DNA of 64,000 nucleotides from the NCBI GenBank assembly GCA_963798195.1, contig CAWCSF010000005.1, positions 124,001 to 188,000 on the forward strand, given 5' to 3'. This stretch comes from CAVSRC01 sp963798195. GTDB lineage: Bacteria > Pseudomonadota > Alphaproteobacteria > Rhizobiales > Kaistiaceae. The position numbers were made by a program, and so were the translations under genes. How positions within the stretch are numbered: the stretch's first letter is position 1; each line of letters starts with the position of its first letter. Below are positions 16,868 through 25,539 of this stretch, piece after piece. The notes under the pieces are model-generated. The model did no database searches and was not told the origin of the DNA. It was given only the letters and a program-made list of their open reading frames with translations.

Positions 16868-18042
16868 GCTGGCGCCCGATTGCCGGTGAGGAATTCGAGC
16901 GCCGGGGCGAGGCCGCGCGCCTTGATCGGAACATTTGCGAGGCTGAGCCCCATCTCGACGGCCGCGAGCGTGCCGGTAAGCATCGCTTCGTTGAAATCGC
17001 CGAGGTGGCCGATCCGGAAGACGCGTCCCTTCAGTTTCCCAAGACCGTTTCCGAGGGCGACGTTGAACCGCGCCAGGATAACCTTGCGGACTTCGTCGGC
17101 GTCGACGCCATCAGGCACCATCACGGCCGTCAGCGAATTGGACCGCTCGGCAACCTTCTGGCAGACGATGTCCAACCCCCATCCTTCCACCGTGCGCCGG
17201 GTCGCCTCTGCCAGACGCGCGTGCCGGCTGAACACAGCGTCGAGGCCCTCCTCGTCGAGCAGCATGGCCAACGCTACCCGCAGGCCGACGATCAGGTTCG
17301 ATGCAGGCGTGAATGGGAAGAAGCCGCCGGCATTGGCGGTCAGCATGGGCGTCCAGTCCCAGTACGCGCGCGGCAGCCTCGCCGACTCATGCGCTTCCAG
17401 GGCGCGCGGGCTGACTGCGTTGAAGCTGAGGCCAGGCGGCAGCATCAGCCCCTTCTGCGAGGCGCCGACGGCGACATCCACGCCCCACTCGTCGTGGCGA
17501 TAGTCGATTGATCCGAGCGACGAGACCGTATCGACGAGAAGGAGCGCCGGATGACCGGTCGCGTCAATCGCCGTGCGAACGGCAAGGATGTCGGACACTG
17601 CCCCGGTGGACGTCTCGTTATGGACGATGCAGACCGCACGGATGGCATGTGAACTGTCGGCGTCGAGGGCCGCCGCGATCGCCTCGGCCCGCGCCCCGCC
17701 ACGCCAATCGCCGGCGATCAGCACCGGATCGAGGCCGAGACGGGTGGCCACCTCCCGCCACAGCGTGGAGAAGTGCCCCGTCTCGAACATCAGAACGCGG
17801 TCGCCCGGCGACAGGGTGTTGACCAAGGCCGCCTCCCAGGCCCCCGTCCCGGAGGCCGGATAGATGACGACCGGGTGCTCGGTCTTGAAGACTTGCCGAA
17901 GGCCGGCGAGCACGGTGCCGGCGACTTCGGCGAACGCCGCACTGCGATGGTCGATCGTTGGCTCGGAGATGGCCGCTTGAACGCGGTTCGGAACGTTGGT
18001 GGGGCCGGGAATCTGAAGGAAGTGGCGGCCGGGGGCGCGCAT
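16864..18042 (-). CDS. Class V aminotransferase (serine-glyoxylate/alanine-glyoxylate type)
   Basis: A 392-residue PLP enzyme of the class V aminotransferase family. The pyridoxal lysine is Lys197 in VAVGASQKGLMLPPG, and the phosphate-binding glycine region is YPASGTGAWEAAL at about 61-73. The N-terminus (FLQIPGPTNVPNRV) is characteristic of serine-glyoxylate and alanine-glyoxylate aminotransferases. It would transfer an amino group, often from serine or alanine to glyoxylate; the actual donor is unknown. As first gene of an operon with TRAP permeases and divergent from GntR-DctP-M24, it probably handles the amino acid released from the imported compound. Confidence 0.85.
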   Translation of the reverse strand: MRAPGRHFLQIPGPTNVPNRVQAAISEPTIDHRSAAFAEVAGTVLAGLRQVFKTEHPVVIYPASGTGAWEAALVNTLSPGDRVLMFETGHFSTLWREVATRLGLDPVLIAGDWRGGARAEAIAAALDADSSHAIRAVCIVHNETSTGAVSDILAVRTAIDATGHPALLLVDTVSSLGSIDYRHDEWGVDVAVGASQKGLMLPPGLSFNAVSPRALEAHESARLPRAYWDWTPMLTANAGGFFPFTPASNLIVGLRVALAMLLDEEGLDAVFSRHARLAEATRRTVEGWGLDIVCQKVAERSNSLTAVMVPDGVDADEVRKVILARFNVALGNGLGKLKGRVFRIGHLGDFNEAMLTGTLAAVEMGLSLANVPIKARGLAPALEFLTGNRAPA

Positions 18043-18336
18043 GGGACCTCAATTGTTTGTTGGTGCCATCCCGCCATCGGCGGCACCTCATGGTTGTTCT
18101 ACGCCGATGGAAAGCTCTCAAGCATCCGCCGGCCTGCGCAAGCTAAAAATAATTCATTTTGAGCGCAATTTGCGCGCCCAAACTCAGTGCATAAATTAGC
18201 CTGACGGAAATTCGTTTGTCATTCTATATGTTTAAAACGTAGGCAGGCCATGGCGACGAATTGAGCGGTTCTGCGACTTGCCACCTTTTGCATTATAAAT
18301 GATAGTTCCGGGGACAAATCCGGAAAGCGACGAAAC
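18043..18336. promoter_or_regulatory. Divergent promoter region with palindrome
   Basis: This spacer between the aminotransferase operon and the GntR gene is clearly more AT-rich than its surroundings, as expected for two divergent promoters. A perfect 13-bp inverted repeat GCGCAA-T-TTGCGC lies at 18163-18175, near the middle. It is a candidate operator for the neighbouring GntR protein. No clear -35/-10 pair could be assigned with confidence. Confidence 0.5.
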
Positions 18337-19068
18337 ATGAAGATTGAGAGCCGGAGCAGGCCAAATGCCGATGGAGGCGACAAGGTCCAGTCGCTGCACG
18401 AGTACCTGATCGGCAGCCTTCGCGCCCTGATCGTGCAGGGCGAACTTCTGCCTGAAAGCCGAGTGCCCGAGGTGTCCCTGTGCGAGCGCTTCGGCGTCAG
18501 CCGCACGCCCCTGCGCGAAGCGCTGAAGGTGCTGGCCTCTGAGGGCCTCGTCGAAATTCTTCCCAATCGCGGTTCACGGATCACCAAGACATCCATCTCG
18601 GACCTGCACGAACTGTTTCAGGTGATGAGCGCGCTGGAAGACCTCGCCGGCGAACTGGCAGCAGCACGGATAACCGACGACGAAATCGCGCACGTCCGCG
18701 ATCTCCACGAGAAGATGGTTCTTGCCTTCAGCCAGAACGACCGCCCCGCCTACTTCGAACTCAATCAGGCCATTCATGACGCGATCCTCGCCGCGTCGGG
18801 CAATGCCGCATTGAGGACTGCGCACCGCGCCATCGCCGGCCGCATCCTTGCCTCGCGCTACCAGGCAAACCTCTCACCGGTGCGCTGGGCCACAGCGGTC
18901 AAGGAACACGAAGCGCTGCTGCGCCTGCTCGAACTTCGCCGCGGACCAGAGCTGGGGCGGATGTTGCGCGTCCACATCCTCAACAAGTTCGAGTCGATCC
19001 AGCACAACCTTCCCACCGAAACAGCCGCACCGGAAAAGACAAAGACCAGAAGGAACCGAAGCCCATGA
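18337..19068 (+). CDS. GntR-family transcriptional regulator (FCD type)
   Basis: A 243-residue regulator. The winged helix at about residues 17-85 contains the typical VPEVSLCERFGVSRTPLREALKVLASEGLVEILPNRGSRI. It is followed by an all-helical FCD effector domain (about 95-225) with EDLAGELAA, LNQAIHDAILAASGN and KEHEALLRLLE. FadR-subfamily regulators of this type usually repress a catabolic operon and are released by a carboxylate ligand. The gene overlaps the following DctP gene by 4 nt, so regulator and transporter are co-expressed. The basic tail (EKTKTRRNRSP) is unusual but may be a simple extension. Confidence 0.9.
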   Translation: MKIESRSRPNADGGDKVQSLHEYLIGSLRALIVQGELLPESRVPEVSLCERFGVSRTPLREALKVLASEGLVEILPNRGSRITKTSISDLHELFQVMSALEDLAGELAAARITDDEIAHVRDLHEKMVLAFSQNDRPAYFELNQAIHDAILAASGNAALRTAHRAIAGRILASRYQANLSPVRWATAVKEHEALLRLLELRRGPELGRMLRVHILNKFESIQHNLPTETAAPEKTKTRRNRSP

Positions 19069-20036
19069 AAGCGTTCATCGCATCCAGCGCATGCGCAGCC
19101 GTTTTCGCTGCCATGCTGTCGCAGGCCAGTGCCCAGACCGTCATCAAGGCCGGCGTCGAGGCGACCGAGGGGTCGCTCGTCTACGACGTGCTCCTCTTCT
19201 TCGAGAAGGACCTCGAGACGCGCACCAACGGCGCGGTCGATTTCCAGATCATCCCCGGCGGACAGCTGGGCAAGGACATCGACGTTCTCAACGGCCTCAA
19301 GCTCGGCACCCACGAGATGACGCTGTCGTGCTCGCCAGTGCAGTCCATCGAACCGATGCTGGGCGTCTTCGAAGCGCCGTTCCTGATCACCAACCGCGAA
19401 CAGGCGAAGAAGGTGGCCTTCGGGCCGGTCGGCGAGAAGATCCTCGCTGGCCTGGGCGAAAAAGGCATTGTCGGCCTGTCGCTGACGGAACTCGGCTTCC
19501 GCCAGATCACCAACAACGTGCGCCCGATCACGAAAGCGGACGATCTCAAGGGACTGAAAATCCGCATTCCCAACACGCCGTTCCGCAAGCGGGTCTACGA
19601 ACTGCTCGGCGCCAACCCGACGCCAATCGCTTTCGGCGAAACCTACGCTGCGCTCCGCCAGGGCGTGATCGACGGGCAGGAGAATCCGCTTCCCTCGATC
19701 TACGGCGCCAAATTCAACGAGGTGCAGAAATACGTCACCATCGCCAATTACCTGTTCACACCGTGCGTGCTCATGGCGAGCCCGACCTACTTCAATGCCT
19801 GGTCCCCTGAGATTCAGGAGGCCGTCAAGGCGTCGGCGAAAGCAGCGGGAGAATTCTCCTTCGAGCGCGGCGCCGAACTCGACGCCAAGTACATCGACGA
19901 GATGAAGAAGACCTCCGAGGTCAACGACCTCGACCCTTCGACCTTCCAGCCGGTCGTGAAGCCGCTATGGGACGAAGTCGGCGAGAAGGTCGGTCCCGAC
20001 CTGATGGCCGAGGTAATCCAGACCGTCGGCGGCTGA
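19065..20036 (+). CDS. TRAP transporter substrate-binding protein (DctP type)
   Basis: A 323-residue periplasmic binding protein. The signal peptide spans residues 1-23 (cleavage near ASAQ-TVIKAG). The DctP fold shows GGQLGKDIDVLNGLKLGTHEM, the LKGLKIRIPNTP segment carrying the conserved ligand arginine, and QGVIDGQENPLPSIY. It begins 4 nt inside the GntR gene. It likely delivers substrate to the DctQM pair encoded divergently at 15060-16867. A hairpin follows before the M24 gene. Confidence 0.92.
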   Translation: MKAFIASSACAAVFAAMLSQASAQTVIKAGVEATEGSLVYDVLLFFEKDLETRTNGAVDFQIIPGGQLGKDIDVLNGLKLGTHEMTLSCSPVQSIEPMLGVFEAPFLITNREQAKKVAFGPVGEKILAGLGEKGIVGLSLTELGFRQITNNVRPITKADDLKGLKIRIPNTPFRKRVYELLGANPTPIAFGETYAALRQGVIDGQENPLPSIYGAKFNEVQKYVTIANYLFTPCVLMASPTYFNAWSPEIQEAVKASAKAAGEFSFERGAELDAKYIDEMKKTSEVNDLDPSTFQPVVKPLWDEVGEKVGPDLMAEVIQTVGG

Positions 20037-20059
20037 GAACCACCCACCATCATGCCCAT

Positions 20060-20087
20060 GCCGGCCGCGGAGCGATCCGTGGCCGGC
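20060..20087 (+). other. Intercistronic hairpin between dctP and the M24 gene
   Basis: GCCGGCCGCGG (20060-20070) pairs with CCGTGGCCGGC (20077-20087) over 11 positions with one G-U pair and a 6-nt loop. It lies 24 nt after the DctP stop and lacks a T-run. It probably acts as an mRNA-stabilising or partial-attenuation element that raises binding-protein levels; this is inferred. Confidence 0.6.
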
Positions 20088-20111
20088 TCACGTTTCCAAA
20101 GGAGCAACAAA

Positions 20112-21272
20112 ATGGCGCGAAAGCCGAAGTTCTTCAACGAACCCCGCTTGCGGAAGAGGATGGAGGCCGACGGCGTCGACCTTGTGATCCTGCGCGGCAA
20201 CGATAACTCGAAGTACGTCTCCGAGTTCTTCAACAACGGCGGCACCCTCGCCTACCGTCCGTTCACCGTCTTCTTCTTCCGCGATCCGGCGATCGAGCCG
20301 GCCTTCATCGTTCCCGCGGTCGACCTCCATCTTGCGATGGACTCCACGTGGATCGGCGACGTGCGCGCATACGCGATGGCCGAGTTCTTCACCGATATCG
20401 ACACGCACTTCTACGATGACTTCTTCCAGGCAGCCAAAGCGATCCTGACGGAGCGCAAAGTCAGCGGCATGGTGGTCGGCACCGAGGGCGAGAGCCTTCC
20501 CGCCGGTTTTAAAGAGAAACTGGACGCGCTGCTCGACGGCAACAAGATCGTCGATTTTGGGCCGGCGATGGAGCTGGTGCGCATGGTCAAGACGCCGGAA
20601 GAAATCCGTCGCCTGAAGAAAGCGACCGAGATCACCGTCAAGGCGCACGCGGACTTCCGCAACGCCATCAAGATCGGCGCGACCGACTACGACCTGTTCC
20701 GGATCGCCAGCGTCTCGATGCTCGAGCAGGGCGCGGACGGCGTGAAGTTCATCAACGTCGGTTGCGGACCGAAGACGTCCTACGCCGCGCATGCGCCCTT
20801 CCCCGTCGGGCACACGATCGCTCACGGTGATTTCGTCAAGGTCGATATGGGTGCGCTCATCCAAGGGTATGGGGCCGACTTCGTGCGCTCATATTTCGTC
20901 GGCACGGCCACGGAGCGGCACCAGGAGATCTGGAAGCGCCTCAACGAGGTGCAGATGGAACTCGGCATGAGCCTGAAGCCGGGCATGACAGGCGGCGAGA
21001 TCTTCGACAAGGGCTACGCGATGATCTCCAAGTACCTGGAGAAATTCCCGCGCGAGTTCGTCGGCCACGGCCTTGGCGTCGGCTCACACGAGCAGCCACG
21101 CATGAACCACGTGAACAAGACCGTGCTCGAGCCCAACACCGCCTACTGCATCGAGTACAGTTACTATCACGACGGTGTTCGCCACCATACCGAGGAGACC
21201 TTCCTGGTCACCGACAAGGGCGTCGACTGCTGGACCAAGGATTGCCCGCGCGAATTGATAGTTCCGGTCTAG
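20112..21272 (+). CDS. M24-family metallohydrolase (Xaa-Pro peptidase/creatinase-like)
   Basis: A 386-residue pita-bread-fold enzyme. The N-terminal creatinase-like domain (about 1-150) is followed by the M24 catalytic domain. All five dimetal ligands are visible: Asp in VKVDMG, Asp in GYGADFVR, His in FVGHGLGVGSHE, Glu in YCIEYSYY and Glu in HHTEETFLV. The family includes aminopeptidase P, prolidase, creatinase and ectoine hydrolase, so it cleaves a C-N bond in a peptide-like or N-substituted amino acid. ATG 20112 has AAAGGAG upstream. It is the last gene of the GntR-DctP-M24 operon and is followed by a strong terminator. Coupling to a TRAP importer suggests a small imported metabolite rather than protein peptides. 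Confidence 0.85.
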   Translation: MARKPKFFNEPRLRKRMEADGVDLVILRGNDNSKYVSEFFNNGGTLAYRPFTVFFFRDPAIEPAFIVPAVDLHLAMDSTWIGDVRAYAMAEFFTDIDTHFYDDFFQAAKAILTERKVSGMVVGTEGESLPAGFKEKLDALLDGNKIVDFGPAMELVRMVKTPEEIRRLKKATEITVKAHADFRNAIKIGATDYDLFRIASVSMLEQGADGVKFINVGCGPKTSYAAHAPFPVGHTIAHGDFVKVDMGALIQGYGADFVRSYFVGTATERHQEIWKRLNEVQMELGMSLKPGMTGGEIFDKGYAMISKYLEKFPREFVGHGLGVGSHEQPRMNHVNKTVLEPNTAYCIEYSYYHDGVRHHTEETFLVTDKGVDCWTKDCPRELIVPV

Positions 21273-21296
21273 CGCGGCACCGCTTCTCGTCGCAGA

Positions 21297-21335
21297 CAAA
21301 AGCCGCGGGCATTACTGCCCGCGGCTTTTTCTTTT
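21297..21335 (+). terminator. Rho-independent terminator after the M24 gene
   Basis: AGCCGCGGGCA and TGCCCGCGGCT form a perfect 11-bp stem with a short loop, preceded by A residues and followed by TTTTTCTTTT. It lies between the convergent M24 (+) and DctM (-) genes and ends the plus-strand operon. Confidence 0.92.
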
Positions 21336-21374
21336 GGCTCGCTTGCGGCAGAACCCGTGGCCCCTGGCAATCTC

Positions 21375-22646
21375 CTAGGAGAGCAGCAGGTACGGCAGAT
21401 ACGTCACCACTTCGGGCACGAACACCATCAGCAGCACCACGGCGACCATGACGAAGACGAACGGCCAGACCACGACCTTGTCGATCGAGACTTTTGCTAT
21501 GGACGAGGCGATGTAGAGCTGCAAACCGACGGGTGGTGTTACCGTTCCGATCAGGATCGTGACGATGACGATCAACGCAAACTGCAACTCGTCCAGATTA
21601 TACAGCTTCACCAGCGGCATGAATACCGGCACGAAGATGAGTAGCGCCGCCGTGCCCTCGATGAACAGCCCCACGACCAGCAGCAGGGCGACGACGATCA
21701 GCAGCAGAATGATCGGGCTGGTCGTGATGCCCTGGAGGAAGCCGCCGACGATGAAGCCGAAGCCGTTGATCGTCAGGACGAAGCCGAAGATGGCTGCAGA
21801 GGCGAGGATGAACACCGGCACGGCCGTGACTTCGGCCGTCTCAATGAGCAGTGGCAGCAGGTCGCGGACCTTCAGTTCGCGATAGATGAACAGGCCGCAA
21901 ATCAACCCGTACACACAGGCAATGACTCCGGCCTCTGTTGCCGTCGCCGCGCCGGAGAAGATACCACCCAGGATGATGACAGGCGCCAACAGGGCGGGGA
22001 GCGCCGGCGTTATGATCGAAACGCCCTTGTTCCAAGGAATTCGCTCAAGGCGGGGATAGTTCTTCTGACGTGAGATGACAGCAACCGCGCCCATCAGCGC
22101 CAGGCCGATGAGCAGTCCCGGTATGACGCCAGCGATGAAAAGTGCTCCGATGGAGAGGTTGGTCAACGCGCCGTAGATGACCATGACGATCGACGGCGGA
22201 ATGATCGGCCCGATAGTTGCGGACGCTGCCGTGATGCCGGCGGCGAAGCCCGCGTCGTAGCCTTCCTTCTTCATGGTTGGGATGATCATCGAGCCAAGGG
22301 CCGCCGCGTCCGCGGATGCCGAGCCGGAGATCCCCGAGAAGAACATGCTGGCGACGACGTTCACCTGCGCCGTCCCGCCATGGAAATGCCCGACGAAGAA
22401 CTGTGCAACGCCGACCAGACGGCCCGTCAGCCCGGCACGGTTCATGATGACGCCCGCAAAGATGAAGAAGGGCACGGCAAGCAGGGTGAACGAATTGACC
22501 GCGCCGAGCATGCGCTCGGCCATCACGTTGATTGGCAGCCCCGACAGGAAAATGCTGAGGATAGACGACAGCATCATCGAACTCGCCACGGGCACGCCGA
22601 GAAGCAGAAGGCCCATAAAACTGAAGAAGAGGATCACGAGACCCAT
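21375..22646 (-). CDS. TRAP transporter large permease (DctM type)
   Basis: A 423-residue DctM permease from ATG 22646 (MGLVILFFSFMGLLLLGVPV). Family motifs include FSGISGSASADAAALGSMIIPTMKKEGY, PIIPPSIVMVIYGAL and TVTPPVGLQLYIAS. The long frame extends upstream into the small-permease gene but without similarity. It is the last gene of the M24-DctP-DctQ-DctM operon and ends 40 nt from the terminator of the convergent operon. Ion-coupled importer subunit in the inner membrane. Confidence 0.92.
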   Translation of the reverse strand: MGLVILFFSFMGLLLLGVPVASSMMLSSILSIFLSGLPINVMAERMLGAVNSFTLLAVPFFIFAGVIMNRAGLTGRLVGVAQFFVGHFHGGTAQVNVVASMFFSGISGSASADAAALGSMIIPTMKKEGYDAGFAAGITAASATIGPIIPPSIVMVIYGALTNLSIGALFIAGVIPGLLIGLALMGAVAVISRQKNYPRLERIPWNKGVSIITPALPALLAPVIILGGIFSGAATATEAGVIACVYGLICGLFIYRELKVRDLLPLLIETAEVTAVPVFILASAAIFGFVLTINGFGFIVGGFLQGITTSPIILLLIVVALLLVVGLFIEGTAALLIFVPVFMPLVKLYNLDELQFALIVIVTILIGTVTPPVGLQLYIASSIAKVSIDKVVVWPFVFVMVAVVLLMVFVPEVVTYLPYLLLS

Positions 22647-22687
22647 GGCGGACGCGCTCTCAAGGATAAGGAGTGGTGGGAACGCCG

Positions 22688-23179
22688 CTAGACGCGGGGG
22701 CGAAACAGGAAGCGCAGCACGAAGATCAGCATGAGAACACAGCCCACCGGCACTGCGAGGTAGAACGCGACCTGCGGAGCCCATTCGATGGTGTAGAAAA
22801 CCGAAAAGCGGTTTCGCCAGGCCACAAGGATGCCGGAGTAGAGCAAGAAGGCGAAGCAGATCAGGTCCACCACATGGCGGAAGCGCTTGAGGTGGTCCTG
22901 CGTCTTGGGGGTAAACTTCTGGATCAGTGCGTCGACGCGGATGTGGCTGTCATGGGCCACCGCAACGGCGGCGCCAATGAAGGTCACCCACACGAAAAGG
23001 TAACGCCCGACTTCCTCAGCCCAGGCTTGCGGATTGTTGAAGACAAACCGCAGTACGACCTGGGTGAAGGCAAGAATGACGGCCGCGGCGAGAAAGAAAG
23101 CCGCGATCAAACTGAGAATGCGGACGCCCCTGCCATCCGGCAGGGGCTCCGCATCCTGGTTTGTCGGAAGATCGCTCAC
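22688..23179 (-). CDS. TRAP transporter small permease (DctQ type)
   Basis: A 163-residue DctQ subunit with four predicted helices. It contains VVLRFVFNNPQAWAEEVGRYLFVW and AHDSHIRVDALIQKF, both characteristic. The likely start is a GTG overlapping the DctP stop (GTGA at about 23176-23179). The longer frame upstream has no family similarity. Translational coupling to the binding protein is expected. Confidence 0.85.
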   Translation of the reverse strand: MSDLPTNQDAEPLPDGRGVRILSLIAAFFLAAAVILAFTQVVLRFVFNNPQAWAEEVGRYLFVWVTFIGAAVAVAHDSHIRVDALIQKFTPKTQDHLKRFRHVVDLICFAFLLYSGILVAWRNRFSVFYTIEWAPQVAFYLAVPVGCVLMLIFVLRFLFRPRV

Positions 23180-24174
23180 TTGGTCTCGACGAGGATCTTG
23201 ATGAGCTTGTCGGAGCCCGGCGCTTTGGTGGATACCTCGTCCCAAAGCGGACGCATCGCGGTCGCCCAGGCCTCAAGGTTGTCCGCCTTCACGACGGTCA
23301 TGCCCTTCTCCACCATCGTGCCGTAGGCCTTCTCCTCACCGGGGATCGAGACCGTCTTGTCCGTCCAGTCAGCGGCCTCGACAGCAGCGGCGGATATCGC
23401 CTTCTTGTCCTCATCCGACAGCGCCTTGAACTTGTCCTCGTTCATGGCGATCACCATGGATCCGAACATCTGGCCGGTCCGCACCAGCGAGTGAGTCACC
23501 TCATTGAACTTCATATCGAGGGCGGCCTGTGCCGGGCTGTCGAGGCCGGCGGCGACGCCGGTCTGCATGGCGGTGTACACCTCGCCCCAGGTCACCGGCG
23601 TGGGTTTGGCGCCGAGCAGTTCATACATGCGAATCCACACGGTGCTCTCCGGGGAGCGCATCTTGAGACCCTTCATCCCGTCGACTTTGGTGACCGGATC
23701 GCCGCGGAAGATCATGTCGCGGAACCCCAGGCCGACATAGGCGAGAATCTCGGAGTTGCTGTTCTCCCGGACGCCGTCGGTGATCGCCTTGCCAAAATCG
23801 CCGTGGAAGGCCGTCATGGCATGGTTCCAGTCGCGGAAGATGAACGGCAGCGACGTGACGTTGATGGGCGGATAGACCTTGTCGAGGATGCCGGTCGACG
23901 TGACGGTCAGGTCGATGGCGCCCTGGTTCAGCAGATCATATGCCTCACGCTCCTGGCCCAGCTGTGCGGCCGGGAATACCTGGATGGTGATTTTGCCGCC
24001 CGTCTTTTCCTTGACCAGATCGGCGAACTTGTTCGCGAGCAGATCGACGGTGCCGCCGACCGCATGGTGATGGCCCATGCGAAGGGTCTCCGCCGCGGCC
24101 GGATTGGCTAGCGCCAGCGCCGCACCCATGGCCGTGGCCAGAGAAAGGCCACGCAAACTGATATGCATGTTCAT
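23176..24174 (-). CDS. TRAP transporter substrate-binding protein (DctP type)
   Basis: A 332-residue periplasmic protein with a signal peptide (residues 1-28, ending ANPAAAET). DctP landmarks are FPAAQLGQEREAYDLLNQGAIDLT, the MKGLKMRSPES segment with the ligand arginine, and WGEVYTAMQTGVAAGLDSP. It is the second gene of the M24-DctP-DctQ-DctM operon, 57 nt after the M24 gene. It differs clearly from the two other DctP proteins of the window, so a different ligand is likely. Confidence 0.92.
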   Translation of the reverse strand: MNMHISLRGLSLATAMGAALALANPAAAETLRMGHHHAVGGTVDLLANKFADLVKEKTGGKITIQVFPAAQLGQEREAYDLLNQGAIDLTVTSTGILDKVYPPINVTSLPFIFRDWNHAMTAFHGDFGKAITDGVRENSNSEILAYVGLGFRDMIFRGDPVTKVDGMKGLKMRSPESTVWIRMYELLGAKPTPVTWGEVYTAMQTGVAAGLDSPAQAALDMKFNEVTHSLVRTGQMFGSMVIAMNEDKFKALSDEDKKAISAAAVEAADWTDKTVSIPGEEKAYGTMVEKGMTVVKADNLEAWATAMRPLWDEVSTKAPGSDKLIKILVETK

Positions 24175-24231
24175 GATGGTTCTCCTACGTTTCGGCCCGC
24201 GTTTTCGCGTTTGCCGGAGAGGTTGGTTCGA

Positions 24232-25374
24232 TCAGTACTTCAGCTTCTGCCCGACCACCGGCATCTCGCGCGGCGCAAGACCAAGCGTCAGCAGCCGATA
24301 ACCCGTGTCGGTGATCACCAGCAGATCTTCGGTGTGATAAGCGTTGCCGCCGTCCTTCAGCACGGGCTCGATGTTGATGACCATGCCGGGCTCGAGCGGA
24401 GTCTTGTCGCCAGGGCGGATCATGGGGTTTTCGTGCAGTTCGACGCCGAAGCTGTGCCCGATGTGCGGCATGTGGAACGGCATGTTGTGGCGGGCATATT
24501 CTTTCTTGCAGAAGAAGAAGACATCTTCTGCGATAACGCCCGGCTTCATCATGTCGATGGTTGCTGCCTGGATATCGACCAGCGCGGTGTAGACTTCCTG
24601 CTGGCGCTTGGTGGGCTCTCCGGCGGAATAGGTGCGCGCGAAATCGCTGGCCCATGCGCCGTAAGTGCCGCCAACGTCGAAGCGGATGACCTCGCCCTTC
24701 TTCGGGATCACCGTGCTCGACGCCATCGTATGCGGATGGCCGGTGCGCGAACCGCTGGCGAAGCAGATGAAAAGCGTGCCATCGGCTCCGTTGGTGATGA
24801 TGTTGGTGGCGATCTTGTTTGCCATGTCGCGCTCGCTGTCGCCGAGCTTGCTGTCTGCCATGGCGTCGAGGATGGCGCGGTGGGTCTGCTTCGTGACGGT
24901 CTCAAGGAGCGTGACTTCCTCGTCGCTCTTGATTGCGCGGATGGCCGCGATCTGCTCGGTGGTGTCGACCAGCTTCGCGTTCGGCAGCGCCGCCTTCAAC
25001 CGCTCATAGGAGGCAGCCGGGATGAACGTCATGTCCATGCCGAGCTTGCCCTTATCGAGGCCGGCGCTCTTCAGCGCCTCGACCAACTTGTCGATCGGGT
25101 TGTCGACGAACTCGGTGTAGGTGCGGATGTCGGTGATCCAGCTCTCCTCCCGGGTCAGTGTCTCCTCGATGCTGCACACCACGATGAAGGGCGTCTTGTC
25201 CGCCGGCAGCACGGCGAAGGCCTGCCGCGGCCGGATGAGGCCGACAGTCAGGACGAAGGCGCCGCTGACGTAGGCAAAATTCTCCGGGCTCATCGCGACA
25301 ATGGCATCGAGCCCAAGCTTCCCGGGCAATGCCCGCAATGCAGCTCCGGTGGTTCGTTTCGGCATGAAATTCAC
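24232..25374 (-). CDS. M24-family metallohydrolase (Xaa-Pro peptidase/creatinase-like)
   Basis: A 380-residue M24 enzyme with a creatinase-type N-domain and the complete dimetal ligand set. The ligands are Asp in IRFDVGG, Asp in AWASDFAR, His in HIGHSFGVELHE, Glu in VINIEPVL and Glu in YHTEDLLV. GTG 25374 has GAGGAG 8 nt upstream and is preferred over ATG 25365. It heads an operon with a complete TRAP transporter and is divergent from MarR-AKR-amidase. Its sequence is only distantly similar to the M24 gene at 20112, so the two modules probably process different imported compounds. Creatinase-, prolidase- or ectoine-hydrolase-like chemistry are all possible. Confidence 0.85.
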   Translation of the reverse strand: MNFMPKRTTGAALRALPGKLGLDAIVAMSPENFAYVSGAFVLTVGLIRPRQAFAVLPADKTPFIVVCSIEETLTREESWITDIRTYTEFVDNPIDKLVEALKSAGLDKGKLGMDMTFIPAASYERLKAALPNAKLVDTTEQIAAIRAIKSDEEVTLLETVTKQTHRAILDAMADSKLGDSERDMANKIATNIITNGADGTLFICFASGSRTGHPHTMASSTVIPKKGEVIRFDVGGTYGAWASDFARTYSAGEPTKRQQEVYTALVDIQAATIDMMKPGVIAEDVFFFCKKEYARHNMPFHMPHIGHSFGVELHENPMIRPGDKTPLEPGMVINIEPVLKDGGNAYHTEDLLVITDTGYRLLTLGLAPREMPVVGQKLKY

Positions 25375-25442
25375 GGCAACTCTCCTCGCTCGATAGGGCG
25401 CTCCGCGAGCCCCGATGCCCCCAACGATGTCATTTCATCGGC

Positions 25443-25458
25443 ATATTGTCACGAATAT
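25443..25458. promoter_or_regulatory. Palindrome, candidate MarR operator
   Basis: ATATT-GTCACG-AATAT is an inverted repeat with perfect 5-bp arms in the AT-rich part of the 165-bp divergent spacer between the M24-TRAP operon and the MarR gene. A second inverted repeat, CGATG-TCATTT-CATCG, lies at 25425-25440. AT-rich palindromes of this size are typical for MarR-family operators. Binding by the adjacent regulator is inferred. Confidence 0.45.
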
Positions 25459-25539
25459 CTGCGCAAGTTACGCGTAAATTTCGGACGAGCTGTGCACAAT
25501 AAATCGACAGACTGACGTCTTGATTGCAGGAGGCCGGCG

